In this document: positions 63,391 to 64,000 of the stretch, one piece after another
Layout of the letters: the number at the start of each line of letters is the position of its first letter
How positions within the stretch are numbered: the stretch's first letter is position 1
Source: Molanna angustata
Lineage: Eukaryota; Arthropoda; Insecta; Trichoptera; Molannidae
DNA: 64,000 nt
Reading direction: 5' to 3'
Assembly (NCBI GenBank): GCA_963576475.1
Contig: OY754980.1
Span: 31,868,431 to 31,932,430 of the forward strand
Notes under the pieces: model-generated
Database searches by the model: none
What the model saw: only the letters and a program-made list of their open reading frames with translations
What the model was told of the DNA's origin: nothing
Program-made: the position numbers and the translations under genes

Positions 63391-64000
63391 TATATACGGG
63401 CGACTCGATAAAGAGATCGAAAGAAGAGTTATGGCAGGAAACAGAGTGAATGGAGCACTAAGACCAATTATGAATGATCGCAACATATCAAAGGCTGCCA
63501 AAGTTGCCATTCATAACGCCGTCGTAGTGCCAACCTTGACGTATGCAAGTGAAACCTGGACATGGCAGAAAACGCATGAAAGTAGAATAAATGCACTTGA
63601 AATGAGATCCTTAAGATGGATTTGTAATAGAACGATGTATGACAGGGTTAGAAATGAGGACATAAGGAAAGAATGTAAGATGAAGAAAGATGTCATTACT
63701 AGAATGAAAGTGAACACATTGAAATGGTTTGGTCACATGGGGAGAATGAATGAGGAGCGCCTGACGAATAAAATATACAGAGCGGAAAGGAATGGATTGA
63801 GAGGTCGGGGACGCCCAAGAAAGGGATGGCACGACCATGTGAACGAAATTTTGAAAGACGGAAATGTTAGAAGTGTGAGCAATAGACGAACATGTATGAG
63901 ACGATGCATGAATGTGGACGAGGCGAGGGATGCGTGCCAGGATAAAAAAATGTGGCGTTCGGTTCTCTCTGCCTACCCCGCAAGGGACGTGGCGTGATGG
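63391..64000 (+). pseudogene. RTE-clade LINE C-terminus, copy D (best preserved)
   Basis: Frame open from GRLDKEIERRV (about 63,398) through the TGA at 63,995-63,997, nearly 200 codons without a break: PTLTYASETWTWQKTHESRI, NRTMYDRVRNEDIRKECKMK, LKWFGHMGRMNEERLTNKIY, RGRGRPRKGWHDHVNEILKD, NRRTCMRRCMNVDEARDACQ and RSVLSAYPARDVA. This is the complete C-terminal region after the RT catalytic core; the DNA-binding role of the C-x-C/H-poor tail in RTE elements is not settled. No ATG-driven gene upstream: 5'-truncated at about 63,391. The tail runs out of the window, so its length is unknown. Confidence 0.9.

Overview
This is an AT-rich animal nuclear window that looks like an insect, most probably a moth or butterfly. 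The evidence is the repeat content: RTE-clade LINE copies ending in TATG repeats, CR1/Jockey-type LINE 3' ends, R4/Dong-like elements sitting in TAA repeats (Dong was described from the silkworm), Penelope-like GIY-YIG fragments, tRNA-derived SINEs, many MITEs, and frequent GTAGGTACCTAC-type motifs. Lepidoptera is an inference. I found no complete host protein gene, rRNA or functional tRNA. The window reads as intergenic or intronic DNA built almost entirely from dead mobile elements and tandem repeats.

Layout. 0-3 kb: two RTE copies, a LINE 3' end and a Cys/His-containing ORF of unknown value. 3.2-3.6 kb: a very long TTTA microsatellite. 4-12 kb: LINE 3' ends, a decayed RNase H-type LINE, a PIF/Harbinger-like MITE (8.5-9.1 kb), a second RTE-like relic (9.8-10.4 kb), a TA-flanked MITE and a SINE. 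12.6-14.3 kb: a dispersed repeat split by about 1.26 kb of nested insertions, including an R4/Dong-like element that landed in the ATT tail of a LINE. 14.4-15.3 kb: a piggyBac-like non-autonomous element. 16.2-17.1 kb: a LINE RT C-terminus. 19-21.4 kb: a SINE, a 55-bp minisatellite and a LINE. 22.4-27.8 kb: a nearly perfect 259-bp palindrome, a CR1-like LINE inserted in another repeat, a Penelope-like GIY-YIG domain abutting a LINE, and a double E2F-like motif. 29.5-31.3 kb: RTE fragments and a LINE interrupted by a SINE. 32.7-40.5 kb: palindromes, LINE relics, the second R4/Dong-like copy and a third large RTE copy. 41-48 kb: an AC microsatellite, a Penelope fragment and a 1,081-bp foldback element. 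49-51 kb: a compound minisatellite. 51-56 kb: LINE and SINE relics. 57.4-58 kb: a satellite with apparent higher-order periodicity. 58.6-64 kb: foldback and Harbinger-like MITEs, SINEs and the best preserved RTE copy.

The pieces interact as parasites rather than as a pathway. LINE tails serve as targets for the R4/Dong-like element, SINEs and MITEs interrupt LINEs, and a SINE-like family carries a 3' end resembling that of the RTE LINE. Several insertions can be dated relative to each other because an uninterrupted copy of the same target repeat is present elsewhere in the window.
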